The notes under the pieces: generated by a model
Databases searched by the model: none
What the model saw: the letters and a program-made list of their open reading frames with translations, nothing else
What the model was told of the DNA's origin: nothing
Made by a program: the position numbers and the translations under genes
In this document: positions 26,039 to 34,525 of the stretch, one piece after another
How the letters are laid out: each line of letters starts with the position of its first letter
Numbering within the stretch: position 1 is the first letter of the stretch
Origin: Anaerolineales bacterium
GTDB taxonomy: Bacteria; Chloroflexota; Anaerolineae; Anaerolineales; Villigracilaceae
Length of the DNA: 64,000 nt
NCBI GenBank assembly: GCA_030583905.1
Contig: CP129481.1
Span: 1,860,001-1,924,000 of the forward strand
Direction: 5' to 3'

Positions 26039-26875
26039 TTATTTTTCCTTGATGATGCAGGCAAACCCAAGCGCGCCGACGCCAAGATGGGCGCCAAGTA
26101 CGGGTGTGATTTGCACGATATGAATATCTCCTTGCGGGAAGTAGCTACGGACTTGTTCGTACAGCGCCCGCGCTTGTTCATGCGCGCCGGCATGCAGGAT
26201 CGCCAGTTTTTCAAAGGGGGCATACTCGTTCAGCCATTCCATCAGGCGCTCCGTGGCGCGGGTTTGTGTACGGACACGATATGCGGTCGGTTTGCCCTGG
26301 TTCATATGCAGCAGCGGTTTGATCTGCAAAATCTCGCCAAGTTTTGCAAGGGCAAAATTCATCCGTCCGCTGCGGCGCAGATATTCCAATGTCTTGAGCG
26401 ATGCGAAGACGTATGTCCGCTTCATGACGCCCTGCAGGCTGGATACGATTTCCTCCATCCTTTTCCCAAGCTGAGCCAGTTGCGCCGCTCTTTCAACGAT
26501 GAAGCCCGTTCCCAAGCTGAGCTGGCTAGAATCCAGCACGGTGACCGGGATGCGGGCGAATTGCCCGGCGGCAATGCGTGCCGAGTTGACCGTGGCGCTC
26601 AGGCTTTCAGAAATATGAATGGACAGGATCTCCTGCGCGCCTTCGTTCGCCAGTTGCTCGTATGTCCGCAAAAAGAGTTCCGGTCCAGGCGCAGCGGTTG
26701 AAGGTGGTGGATCGTAGTCGGGTAGTTGTGTGTAAAACTCATCCCGCGAGAGATCGATGCCGTCGCGGAAGGAGTTCGCGCCCTGGTTGATGTGCAGGGC
26801 AAGCACTGTGATGTCGTGTTGGTTCACGACCTCTTCAGGCAGGTCGCAGGTGCTGTCGGTGACGATTCGGATCAT
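26039..26875 (-). CDS. DegV family fatty-acid-binding protein
   Basis: This 278-aa protein begins IRIVTDSTCDLPEEVV, the DegV family opening, and has the SLGTGFIVERAA and RSGRMNFA motifs that line the lipid pocket. DegV/FakB proteins bind a fatty acid, in Firmicutes for phosphorylation by FakA. No fakA is seen here. It lies 16 bases after carH and may hand fatty acids to envelope synthesis or simply be co-transcribed. Confidence 0.85.
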   Translation of the reverse strand: MIRIVTDSTCDLPEEVVNQHDITVLALHINQGANSFRDGIDLSRDEFYTQLPDYDPPPSTAAPGPELFLRTYEQLANEGAQEILSIHISESLSATVNSARIAAGQFARIPVTVLDSSQLSLGTGFIVERAAQLAQLGKRMEEIVSSLQGVMKRTYVFASLKTLEYLRRSGRMNFALAKLGEILQIKPLLHMNQGKPTAYRVRTQTRATERLMEWLNEYAPFEKLAILHAGAHEQARALYEQVRSYFPQGDIHIVQITPVLGAHLGVGALGFACIIKEK

Positions 26876-26891
26876 GGCGATCTCCCATTCT

Positions 26892-28205
26892 TTATGCGCT
26901 TATCTGCGCACTTAACCAGGCTTTGATCGGCTCTCCCTGACCGTTGATCTGTTCGTCCACGGCTTGGGAATAGGCGTTCATGAAATATTGAAGTTCCTCG
27001 GGCGGGCGTTCATGTGTTTGCAGGAGCAACTTCAGCCACTCCACTTCGTCGTCGAGATGTCCCATGTCGCCGAGTTGCAGTGCGGCGGCGATGTTGTCGC
27101 CGAGGAAATGGATGCCCGTGTTCAACCCTTCGGGGCTGATGGACAGCGGCTGGATGCGCTCCCTGAGCGTGCCTTCGATGCGCGTCCGTTTGGAGATGAA
27201 GGAATGCAAGGCAACCCGGTACTCCTGCGATGCAGTTTTGATCTCGCGCTCTGTAGATTTGCCGCGGATGATCTTCTCCACTTCCTGAATGGAAGGTTCG
27301 AGCGCATCGCCGAGATAAAAGCCGGGCACATGCTCCACGATGCCCGGCCGCATGGAAAAGATGCGCCCGCCGAATGCGACCTGCCCATTCTGGCTGGTGA
27401 CCGCAAGTGCGGCATATTGCAGGGATGCCGCGCTGACCAGTGTCTGTGCCACGAGTACGACTAAGTTGGCTTTCACTTTTTGCGCGGTCTCCGCGAAACG
27501 CTCGGCAGGGACATTCGCGCCAAGGTAAATAACGTTCAATCCGCGGCGGCGCAGGAGCAGGGACAACAACAACGGCGTGAACGTGTGCCATTCCCCGGGC
27601 GGACATCCCACCAAGATCGTCTGCGGGCGGGGCGGGATGGGGGAGGCACTCAAGAGCGCATCGAGGCGGCGCATCGCCAGCCCTGACGCGAAATGCTCCT
27701 GCTGGACCGATGCGCGGTTTTCGTACCACAAGTCCCCGATCTCCGACATTCCTTTTTGAATGACTTCCGTGCAAACTGCTTCGACGGTGAACATCGAGAA
27801 GGCTTTGTTCAATGCCTGCTCGGCGTTGGTCTCGCTGAAGTTCATGCAGGCGGTGATCCACTGCGCGCGCAGGGCGTCCAGTGTGGTTTCGGGGGCTTGG
27901 GTGGAAGGCGAGGTCACAGCGCCGATCATGCTTGATGGTGTGTAACCAGCCAGCGGGTCGGTATCCGAGGCGATGTGCTCGTTCCATAAGTCCACGGCGC
28001 GTGAAATGGATAGTCCCTCTGCCTGGCGCGCGATCAGCCACTTGATGGTTTCGATGTCGTATTGTGAATACAGGCGGTGACCGCCAGCCGTGCGCTGCGG
28101 CGCGGGCAAGCCATAACGGCGTTCCCAGGCGCGCAGCGTGTCGGCGGCGAGACCTGTTTCGAGCAAGACGGCTTTGAGATTGAAGGCAGGGGATTTGCTG
28201 ATCAT
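26892..28205 (-). CDS. carH: CarH/LitR-type B12-dependent light-responsive MerR regulator with C-terminal extension
   Basis: This 437-aa regulator has a MerR DNA-binding domain (residues 8-75; TLRAWERRYGLP), a helical cap (about 110-190) and a B12-binding Rossmann domain (about 195-300). The light-sensing signature Wx9EH is intact (W160, E170, H171), and E205-W-H207 supplies the cobalt-ligating loop. CarH binds DNA in the dark with adenosylcobalamin and is released by light. Characterised CarH proteins are about 290-300 aa; here about 137 extra helical residues (301-437) follow, of unknown role. It is second in the crtI operon, so it may repress its own promoter. Confidence 0.88.
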   Translation of the reverse strand: MISKSPAFNLKAVLLETGLAADTLRAWERRYGLPAPQRTAGGHRLYSQYDIETIKWLIARQAEGLSISRAVDLWNEHIASDTDPLAGYTPSSMIGAVTSPSTQAPETTLDALRAQWITACMNFSETNAEQALNKAFSMFTVEAVCTEVIQKGMSEIGDLWYENRASVQQEHFASGLAMRRLDALLSASPIPPRPQTILVGCPPGEWHTFTPLLLSLLLRRRGLNVIYLGANVPAERFAETAQKVKANLVVLVAQTLVSAASLQYAALAVTSQNGQVAFGGRIFSMRPGIVEHVPGFYLGDALEPSIQEVEKIIRGKSTEREIKTASQEYRVALHSFISKRTRIEGTLRERIQPLSISPEGLNTGIHFLGDNIAAALQLGDMGHLDDEVEWLKLLLQTHERPPEELQYFMNAYSQAVDEQINGQGEPIKAWLSAQISA

Positions 28206-28214
28206 TGTTCTTCC

Positions 28215-29741
28215 TTAAGCTGGATTTAAAGTTGGTTTGACAACCTTTTGTACAGCAATTGTACCTGCTTCTTTGAGGATTCGTTCCGTTGTCAGGCGGG
28301 CGGAGAGGAGAACGATCGGCAGACCTGTGCCTGGGTGTGTGGAGGCTCCTGCGAAGTACAGGTTCTTGAATTGCTTGTGACGGTTCTGCGGGCGGAGATA
28401 ACCGACCTGCCAGAAGTTGTGACTCAGCCCGAACGCGGCTCCCTTTTCGAGATTGAAACGCTCTTTCCACGTTTTGGGCTGGTACACGATCTCGAACTTG
28501 ATGCTCTCTTTGAGGTCGCTGATACCCATCTCTTTTTCGAGCCGTGCAAAGATGGTTTCGCGCGCGCGGTTTACCAACGCGTCCCAATCCTGCTCGGTGC
28601 GTGCATCGAGATGACCGACGGGAACGAGTACGTACAGCGTATCTTCTCCCTTCGGCGCGGCGGCGGAGTCGGTGCGCGCAGGCGCATGGACGTAGAACGA
28701 TGGCACTTCGGGCAATGTGTGGTCTTCGAAGATCTGATCGAACGAGGCTTTGTAATCGCCGCCGAGGAACACATTGTGATGCGCGATCTGCGGATACTGC
28801 TTCTTCACGCCCCAATAGAACATGATGGTGGAGCAGGTGTACAGCTTCTCATCGAGCTTTTTCGCTTCCCTTGCGTCTGGCAAAAGTTCCTTGTAGATGT
28901 AGGGCAGGTCTGCATTGCCGACGAAGATGTCGGCGTTGTAAGTCTTGCCATCCATTGTCTCCACGCTTTCCACTTTCGACTTTCCAGCATGGATATGTTT
29001 GACGGGGGCGTTGTACACGAACTTCACGCCGAGTTTTTCGGCAACTTTCACCAGCGCCTGAATGCCCGCGTACATTCCGCCCATTGGATACCACACGCCT
29101 TCAGCAAGTTCCGTGTATTGGAGCAGGGAGTAGGTGGCTGGCGCGTCGTAGGGACTTAATCCCAGATACATGTTCTGGAACGTGAACGCGGCTTTGAGCC
29201 GTTCATCCTTGAAGAAGCGACCTGTGTTGCGGTAGTGCTTGTCCAATGCCTTGAGTTGGAAGATGAGCGGCAGGTTCTTCAAACTGAAATATTCGAAGAT
29301 GTTGTAGAAGTTTCGCCCCACGAACTTCTCCAGCGACATTTTGTAATGCTTGCTTCCCTCGGCGATGTAATTGAGAAAACCCGTGAAGGCGGTCTTGTCC
29401 ACGGCTTCGAGCTGGGTTTGCATCTTTCCGATGTCCGAGGTCAATTCCAACTGCAAACCGTCATCGAAGTGGACTTTATACGTCGGGTCGATGCGGCGCA
29501 GGTCGAGGTGGTCGCTCATGGTTTCGCCGAGCGAGGCGAAGGTCTCCTCCCAAACTTCGGGCATGAGGAACAGGGTCGGTCCGATGTCGAAGCGGTGACC
29601 GTCGCGGATGATCTGGTTGGCGCGTCCGCCCGGGGTGGATTCTTTCTCCAGCACGGTCACGTCATATCCGTTTTTTGCGAGGCGGGCGGCGGTTGCGATC
29701 CCGCCGATCCCCGCGCCGATGACTAATGCAGTTGGTTTCAT
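28215..29741 (-). CDS. crtI: Phytoene desaturase
   Basis: This 508-aa FAD enzyme introduces double bases of conjugation into phytoene to give lycopene or a neighbouring product. The start is 29741 (MKPTALV), with AAGGAG just upstream; a longer reading extends into the promoter. GAGIGGIATAARLAKNGYDV (residues about 9-28) is the dinucleotide-binding fold, and GASTHPGTGLPIVLLSA near the C-terminus is the bacterial CrtI signature. First gene of the minus-strand light operon, divergent from crtB. Confidence 0.9.
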   Translation of the reverse strand: MKPTALVIGAGIGGIATAARLAKNGYDVTVLEKESTPGGRANQIIRDGHRFDIGPTLFLMPEVWEETFASLGETMSDHLDLRRIDPTYKVHFDDGLQLELTSDIGKMQTQLEAVDKTAFTGFLNYIAEGSKHYKMSLEKFVGRNFYNIFEYFSLKNLPLIFQLKALDKHYRNTGRFFKDERLKAAFTFQNMYLGLSPYDAPATYSLLQYTELAEGVWYPMGGMYAGIQALVKVAEKLGVKFVYNAPVKHIHAGKSKVESVETMDGKTYNADIFVGNADLPYIYKELLPDAREAKKLDEKLYTCSTIMFYWGVKKQYPQIAHHNVFLGGDYKASFDQIFEDHTLPEVPSFYVHAPARTDSAAAPKGEDTLYVLVPVGHLDARTEQDWDALVNRARETIFARLEKEMGISDLKESIKFEIVYQPKTWKERFNLEKGAAFGLSHNFWQVGYLRPQNRHKQFKNLYFAGASTHPGTGLPIVLLSARLTTERILKEAGTIAVQKVVKPTLNPA

Positions 29742-29787
29742 TTTTCTCCTTGTGCCGAGCCGTTTTTCGGCTCCAAAATTCTTCGTA

Positions 29788-29876
29788 ATTCTATTTTTAC
29801 ACATTGTCTAATATTTGTCAAGGTTTAAAATTCATCTTTGCAAAACCTTGACAAATATAATATTTTCCGTAAAATT
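29788..29876. promoter_or_regulatory. Divergent crtI/crtB promoters with a mirrored CarH-type operator
   Basis: A perfect 16-bp inverted repeat (29811-29826 and 29843-29858) is split by 16 bases. Each arm contains TTGACA: on the + strand at 29848-29853 with TAAAAT 16 bases on (29870-29875) for crtB, and on the minus strand at 29821-29816 with TAAAAA 16 bases on (29799-29794) for crtI. 11-bp-spaced repeats are visible: TTTGCAA then TTGACAA on +, and TTGACAA then TAGACAA on minus. CarH is known to cover the -35 region through short direct repeats, so this is its likely operator. Confidence 0.7.
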
Positions 29877-29924
29877 CAATTACCGAGCGATACGACGTTC
29901 CAAGACCATTCTGAGGAGAGAACC

Positions 29925-30872
29925 ATGCAAGCAAATGCCAACTGGGAAAACCAATTACTCGCCCTAGCGGGGCACATCCCACACCCGTCCACCCGTCCCT
30001 TTTTCTCTTATTGGGCTGGCGATGCCTCCCTGCGCAATGCCTACAAGCAAGCCGAGCGCATGACTGCCGCGCATAGCAAATCCTTCCATTTTGCATCCGG
30101 TCTGCTCCCTGAAGAGAAGCGCTCCGCCGTCCGCGCCTTGTATGCCTTCTGCCGTACCGTGGATGATATTGTGGATGAAGTGGAAACCAAAAAAGACCGC
30201 GACTTTGAACTGGATTACTGGCGGAATATCGTCCAAACCGCCTCTCCCTCGACCGATGACATGGTTGCCCTCGCCTGGGCGGATACTCTCACCCGCTACC
30301 ATATTCCCCGTCACTATGCCCTGCAATTGATCGACGGCGTCGCCCGCGACCTCTCCCAATCCCGCTACCAGACCTTTGAAGACCTTGCTACGTATTGCTA
30401 TGGAGTTGCCTCCACGGTTGGGCTGATGAGCATGTACATCATCGGCTTCAAGAATAATGACGCTGTGCCTTATGCCATCAAACTGGGCGTTGCCCTGCAA
30501 ATGACCAACATCCTGCGCGATGTGGGGGAGGACTACCGCAACGGACGCCTGTACCTGCCGCGCGAGGAACTTGTTACGTATGGCATTCGCGAAGAGGATA
30601 TTGCCGCCGGGCGCGTTACGGACAACTGGCGTCAGTTCATGAAATTCCAGATCGAACGCACCCGTCAGTTATATGAAGAAGCATGGGCGGGCGTGAAGAT
30701 GCTCGAACGCGAAGGTCAACTCGCCATCGGCGCCGCCTCCGTGTTCTATCAGGGCATTTTGGATGACATCGAAAAGCACGATTACGACGTCTTTTCCCGC
30801 CGCGCATCCTTGAGCGCGTTCGGAAAGTTGAGCAAGATCCCCGCCTTGTGGTTGAAGATCAGATCGCTGTAA
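29925..30872 (+). CDS. crtB: Phytoene synthase
   Basis: This 315-aa enzyme condenses two geranylgeranyl diphosphates to phytoene. I start it at 29925 (MQANANWE), with GAGGAGAG upstream; the upstream in-frame start lies inside the promoter. The two Mg-diphosphate-binding aspartate motifs are DDIVD (80-84) and DVGED (199-203), the latter within NILRDVGEDYRNGRLYLP. It is the only carotenoid gene on the + strand and is transcribed away from crtI. Confidence 0.9.
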   Translation: MQANANWENQLLALAGHIPHPSTRPFFSYWAGDASLRNAYKQAERMTAAHSKSFHFASGLLPEEKRSAVRALYAFCRTVDDIVDEVETKKDRDFELDYWRNIVQTASPSTDDMVALAWADTLTRYHIPRHYALQLIDGVARDLSQSRYQTFEDLATYCYGVASTVGLMSMYIIGFKNNDAVPYAIKLGVALQMTNILRDVGEDYRNGRLYLPREELVTYGIREEDIAAGRVTDNWRQFMKFQIERTRQLYEEAWAGVKMLEREGQLAIGAASVFYQGILDDIEKHDYDVFSRRASLSAFGKLSKIPALWLKIRSL

Positions 30873-30878
30873 CAACTC

Positions 30879-30914
30879 CAGGTGACAGTCGCTTCAAAAA
30901 GCGACTGTCACCTG
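30879..30914 (+). terminator. Terminator-like hairpin after crtB
   Basis: A perfect 16-bp stem (30879-30894 with 30899-30914) has a CAAA loop, followed by a short TTT. It ends the single-gene crtB transcript. Confidence 0.7.
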
Positions 30915-30952
30915 TTTGCCAAACGTATAAAAATCGTTTTCTCCTCCTCATG

Positions 30953-30980
30953 GCAGAGACATTCGCATGAATGTCTCTGT
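30953..30980 (+). other. Second hairpin downstream of crtB
   Basis: CAGAGACATTC at 30954-30964 and GAATGTCTCTG at 30969-30979 form an 11-bp stem with a GCAT loop. It lies 20 bases before the next gene, so it may be either a backup terminator or part of that gene's leader. Confidence 0.45.
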
Positions 30981-31000
30981 TGCATTAAAATCGAGGTCAC

Positions 31001-31693
31001 ATGCGAAAATTTATTACCAGCTTTCTACTGATTCTTCTAATCTCCTGCGGAGGTCCTGTGACACCACCTGCTCCATCGAACCCAACCATCCGATACCTTG
31101 CCCTTGGCGATTCCTACACCATCGGCGAAAGTGTCCCCGAGAACGAACGCTGGTCCAATCAACTCGCTGATTTATTGCGGGCATCCTCCCAACTTGATGG
31201 ACGAGACATCGAAGTGAGTATTATTGCCCGCACGGGTTGGACGACCGCCGAACTCTGGCAGGGGATCGAAATGCGCGCAATTCAACCGCCATACGACATG
31301 GTGTCACTGCTGATCGGCGTCAACAACCAGTATCGCGGATATGACATCAATGAGTACCGTGAGCAGTTCCGCTTCTTGCTGGAGAAAGCCATCGAATACG
31401 CGGGTGACAAACCGGCGAATGCGTTCGTCTTGTCCATCCCAGACTGGGGCGTCACACCGTTCGCAGCAGGCAGGGATGCGGCGAAGATCGCGCAGGAGAT
31501 CGACGCGTTCAATGCGGTCAACCGGGAAGAAGCCGAAAAACTCGGCGTTGCCTATGTGGATGTAACGCCTGTCTCGCGTGAAGCGGCAAACGACCCATCC
31601 CTGATCGCGGGCGACGGTCTGCATCCTTCCGGCAGGATGTACGCCGAATGGGCGAAGTTGGCTTTGCCGATTGCATTGGGAATACTGGAGTAA
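31001..31693 (+). CDS. SGNH/GDSL-family hydrolase lipoprotein
   Basis: This 230-aa protein has a signal peptide with lipobox LISC (Cys16) and a GDSL-type esterase domain. Ser is in ALGDSYTIG (block I), NNQ near residue 108 marks block III, and GDGLHPSG near the C-terminus carries the Asp-x-x-His dyad. It probably acts as an outward-facing lipase, esterase or carbohydrate deacetylase. It is monocistronic or co-transcribed with the next gene, 31 bases away. Confidence 0.8.
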   Translation: MRKFITSFLLILLISCGGPVTPPAPSNPTIRYLALGDSYTIGESVPENERWSNQLADLLRASSQLDGRDIEVSIIARTGWTTAELWQGIEMRAIQPPYDMVSLLIGVNNQYRGYDINEYREQFRFLLEKAIEYAGDKPANAFVLSIPDWGVTPFAAGRDAAKIAQEIDAFNAVNREEAEKLGVAYVDVTPVSREAANDPSLIAGDGLHPSGRMYAEWAKLALPIALGILE

Positions 31694-31724
31694 AATCAGT
31701 TTGAAATTCTTTTTTGGAGAAAAC

Positions 31725-32129
31725 ATGCCCAAGATCAAAGCTATTAATCACGTTGCCGTCGTCGTGGACGATATGGAAAAATCCCTCTTATTCTGGCGCG
31801 ATGCGCTCGGAATTGAATTGCATGAACTGCGCGATGTCCCTGCCGAGAAGTCGCAGGTGGCGTTCCTGCCGTTGGCGGGAGCAGAAGTGGAACTTGTCAT
31901 GCCGACCACGGACGACTCCGGTATTGCCAAATATCTTACCAAACGCGGACCCGGTATGCATCACATCTGCCTCGAAGTGGATGATATTGACGGGATGATG
32001 TCCCAACTCAAAGAAAAAAATATCCGTCTGATCAACGAAGAACCGCGTACCGCAGCGGACGGTAAAAAATATGCTTTTATCCATCCTGAGTCCACGGGCG
32101 GCGTGCTCGTGGAACTCTATCAGATCTGA
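31725..32129 (+). CDS. mce: Methylmalonyl-CoA epimerase (VOC superfamily)
   Basis: This 134-aa protein starts at 31725 (MPKIKAIN) with TTGGAGA upstream. It comprises two betaalphabetabetabeta modules with metal ligands in NHVAVVV, HHICLEV and the C-terminal VLVELYQ. It interconverts (S)- and (R)-methylmalonyl-CoA in propionate metabolism. The B12-dependent mutase is not in the window. Another VOC function cannot be fully excluded. Confidence 0.82.
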   Translation: MPKIKAINHVAVVVDDMEKSLLFWRDALGIELHELRDVPAEKSQVAFLPLAGAEVELVMPTTDDSGIAKYLTKRGPGMHHICLEVDDIDGMMSQLKEKNIRLINEEPRTAADGKKYAFIHPESTGGVLVELYQI

Positions 32130-32131
32130 GC

Positions 32132-33595
32132 ATGACGGACAATATCGAAGCGATCCTGGAAAACGAATGCGGTCTTGTCAAAGACCGTCCCATCATTGTC
32201 GGCGTCTCTGGCGGACCCGACAGTCTATGCCTGATGGAAATTTTACGGCAGGCAGGCTACCCGCTCATCGTAGCCTACTTCGATCATCAACTCCGCGTGG
32301 ATTCATATCTGGATGCGCGCATGGTCGAAAAAACCGCCGCGCGCCTGATGCTCACCTGTGTCATTGATGGCGCAGATGTGCGCGCGCATGCCGAGGAGCA
32401 CAAGTTGTCCATCGAAGAAGCGGCGCGCAACTTGCGGTATCGATTCTTCTTTCAACTGGCGCATCGGTTCGATGCGCAGGCGGTGGCAGTCGGTCACACT
32501 GCGGATGATCAAGTGGAGACGGTGTTGATGCACTTTTTGCGCGGCAGCAGTATCGCCGGCTTGAAGGGTATGTCTTATCGTTCCATCATCCAAACTTTCG
32601 ATCCCAACATCCCGGTTGTGCGTCCTTTGCTTGATCTGTGGCGGGATGAAACGGTTGTGTACTGCGCGGTCCACGGGCTTCGTCCGCATTATGATTCAAG
32701 TAATGATTCGCTCAACTTTCAACGCAATCGCATCCGTCACCTCTTGATCCCAAATCTTGAAACCTACAATCCCAAGTTCCGCGAGGCGATCCTGCGCATG
32801 TCGCAGTCGTTGAAGAGTGATTTCACCTTCGTGATGGAAACGTTGGAAAAAGGGTGGGAGGAGACAGTTTTATCCGTGGAGGAGGGGGTCGTCACTTTTG
32901 ATGCTGTCCTGCTCTCGAGCCATTCGCTCGGACTCCAACGCAATCTGGTCAAACATGCCATGCAGACTCTCCACCCGGGCGTGGATATCACCTTCTCGAT
33001 CCTGGAGCGCGCCACCCAGTTGATAGCCTCCAACGCCCCATCCGCCTCTGCGGATCTAAAGGGCGGCTTGCGGATGTTCAGGGAGGCGAAACATATCTAT
33101 ATCTGCACGCATGGCGCGGAACTGCCGTTCGATCTTTGGCCCCAACTACCAGCCGACACGGATAGGCTCGATGTCGCCCTGCCCGGTCAGGTCGCGTTGG
33201 CTGGCGGATGGAAGATGACTTGCGAGCGTTGGCGTCTCCCGGCTTTGGCGTGGGAGCAGGCTGAACGGAATGAGGACCGGTTTCAGGTCTGGTTGGATGC
33301 GGATGAGTTATCCGGTCTGCTGGAATTGCGGACGAGATTTCCCGGTGATCATTTCTCCCCGCTCGGCATGGACGGTCATTCGCAGAAGCTTTCCGATTTT
33401 TTTGTGAATGCGAAAATGCCCCAGCGCGCGCGTGACCGCTGGCCCCTGTTGTGTGCGGGTGAGGAGATCGTATGGATCCCGGGACATCGCCCGTCACACC
33501 GCCACCGTTTGAAGGATACGACTAAAAATATCGTTTACTTTTCGATGGTGCGTCCGCAGGAAAAGATCACGGAAGAAGAAAATCCCCGCCAGTAG
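32132..33595 (+). CDS. tilS: tRNA(Ile)-lysidine synthase
   Basis: This 487-aa protein has an N-terminal ATP pyrophosphatase PP-loop domain (SGGPDS near residue 27) followed by the TilS central and C-terminal substrate-binding domains. It changes C34 of the AUA-reading tRNA-Ile to lysidine, an essential step in decoding. GHTADDQVETVL and FQRNRIRHLLIP are TilS-specific blocks. It starts two bases after mce and its stop codon sits in a terminator loop. Confidence 0.88.
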   Translation: MTDNIEAILENECGLVKDRPIIVGVSGGPDSLCLMEILRQAGYPLIVAYFDHQLRVDSYLDARMVEKTAARLMLTCVIDGADVRAHAEEHKLSIEEAARNLRYRFFFQLAHRFDAQAVAVGHTADDQVETVLMHFLRGSSIAGLKGMSYRSIIQTFDPNIPVVRPLLDLWRDETVVYCAVHGLRPHYDSSNDSLNFQRNRIRHLLIPNLETYNPKFREAILRMSQSLKSDFTFVMETLEKGWEETVLSVEEGVVTFDAVLLSSHSLGLQRNLVKHAMQTLHPGVDITFSILERATQLIASNAPSASADLKGGLRMFREAKHIYICTHGAELPFDLWPQLPADTDRLDVALPGQVALAGGWKMTCERWRLPALAWEQAERNEDRFQVWLDADELSGLLELRTRFPGDHFSPLGMDGHSQKLSDFFVNAKMPQRARDRWPLLCAGEEIVWIPGHRPSHRHRLKDTTKNIVYFSMVRPQEKITEEENPRQ

Positions 33596-33605
33596 CGGGG
33601 ATTTT
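33579..33605. terminator. Bidirectional terminator at the tilS end
   Basis: AAAATCCCCGC at 33579-33589 and GCGGGGATTTT at 33595-33605 enclose CAGTA, which supplies part of the tilS TAG stop. A-run and T-run flanks allow action on both tilS and the convergent recombinase-like gene. Confidence 0.75.
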
Positions 33606-33611
33606 GTGTAT

Positions 33612-34505
33612 TTATTTTGTTTCGCCGTTCAGTTGCCTTAGTTTGATGAACAATTCGCGCCATTGGATCTTTGACACGCCGAGTTTTTGGCGGATCTTGT
33701 CGGTTTCGATGCCCGCCTGATAATCGCGCAGGGCGCACGTCCAGCGGCACATATCGAAGGAGAGATGCTTGGTCAAGCCGGCTTCTTCGCCGATGTCCTC
33801 AAGCAGATATTCCAGCCGGCGCGGCGACCATGGGAAGACCTGGTCGGTGGGTTGGTATTGCGACAGGTATTCTTCGTAGGCGGCAACCCAGTCCTGCTCA
33901 AGTTCGATTTTGCGTTCCTTGTAGCGGTTGGCGGGGCTGGCATAGCGGACGAAGAGGTATGGTCCGTTCTTGGCGTCCAAGTCGATATGGTTGAGGTGGA
34001 TGCCGAGGCATTCGCTTTTTTTGATGGCGGTGCTGAGCAGGAGGGCGGCTAATGTATACGGACGCGCATCGGGTTTCTTTTCGCGGCGATGGCGGTCGGC
34101 GGCGAGTAGGACGGCTTGATATTCATCCTCCGTCAGCACCTGCGGCAGGGGACTGATGGCGGAGCGCTGTACGACCTTTTCGGCGGGATCGATCGCCAGC
34201 ACACCGTATTGGTGCAGCCAGCGGAAGAACGACTTGACCGAGGTGATGCGGCGTGACAGGGTTTTGGGGCTGCAGGGGACGCCGCGCCCTTTTTCCATCC
34301 ATTCGAAGAAGCGGTTGAGATCGTCTGTTGTGACTGCGCCGATGCCCTTGTCTGGCGGTATGAATTGGTTGAGCAGGCGCACGTCGGAAAGGAAGGCTTT
34401 AATGGTGTTGGGAGAGCGTCCCTGATCCGCCATGTACATTTCCCAGCCGTTGATGGCGGCGGGGAGCATGGTCTTTGTATTGAGGTGTGCAGATGTATTT
34501 GCCAT
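33612..34505 (-). CDS. Tyrosine-recombinase-fold protein with degenerate active site
   Basis: This 297-aa protein has a core-binding (SAM-like) N-terminal domain (about 15-105) and a recombinase catalytic-fold domain (about 120-290), the XerC/D layout. Aligned by eye to XerD, the first Arg becomes Lys162 (TAIKKSE for TGLRxSE), the box II His is Asp251, Arg254 is retained, the LGH His is Val277, and the nucleophilic Tyr is Phe286 at exactly the expected 32 residues after Arg. Strand exchange should therefore be impossible. The ORF is intact and has a good ribosome site, so the protein has probably been kept for DNA binding. No attachment site or mobile element is nearby. Confidence 0.82.
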   Translation of the reverse strand: MANTSAHLNTKTMLPAAINGWEMYMADQGRSPNTIKAFLSDVRLLNQFIPPDKGIGAVTTDDLNRFFEWMEKGRGVPCSPKTLSRRITSVKSFFRWLHQYGVLAIDPAEKVVQRSAISPLPQVLTEDEYQAVLLAADRHRREKKPDARPYTLAALLLSTAIKKSECLGIHLNHIDLDAKNGPYLFVRYASPANRYKERKIELEQDWVAAYEEYLSQYQPTDQVFPWSPRRLEYLLEDIGEEAGLTKHLSFDMCRWTCALRDYQAGIETDKIRQKLGVSKIQWRELFIKLRQLNGETK

Positions 34506-34525
34506 AGGATATCCTTACGCGATGG

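Noticed and set aside
27010..28815. 601-codon alternative minus-strand frame across carH and crtI
   Set aside because: It is out of frame with both genes, Arg-rich, and lacks motifs. carH and crtI are clearly real in their own frames.
33612..34505. Integrase-like gene considered as evidence of an integrated mobile element
   Set aside because: No tRNA, direct-repeat attachment sites, phage or plasmid genes are nearby, and the catalytic residues are lost.
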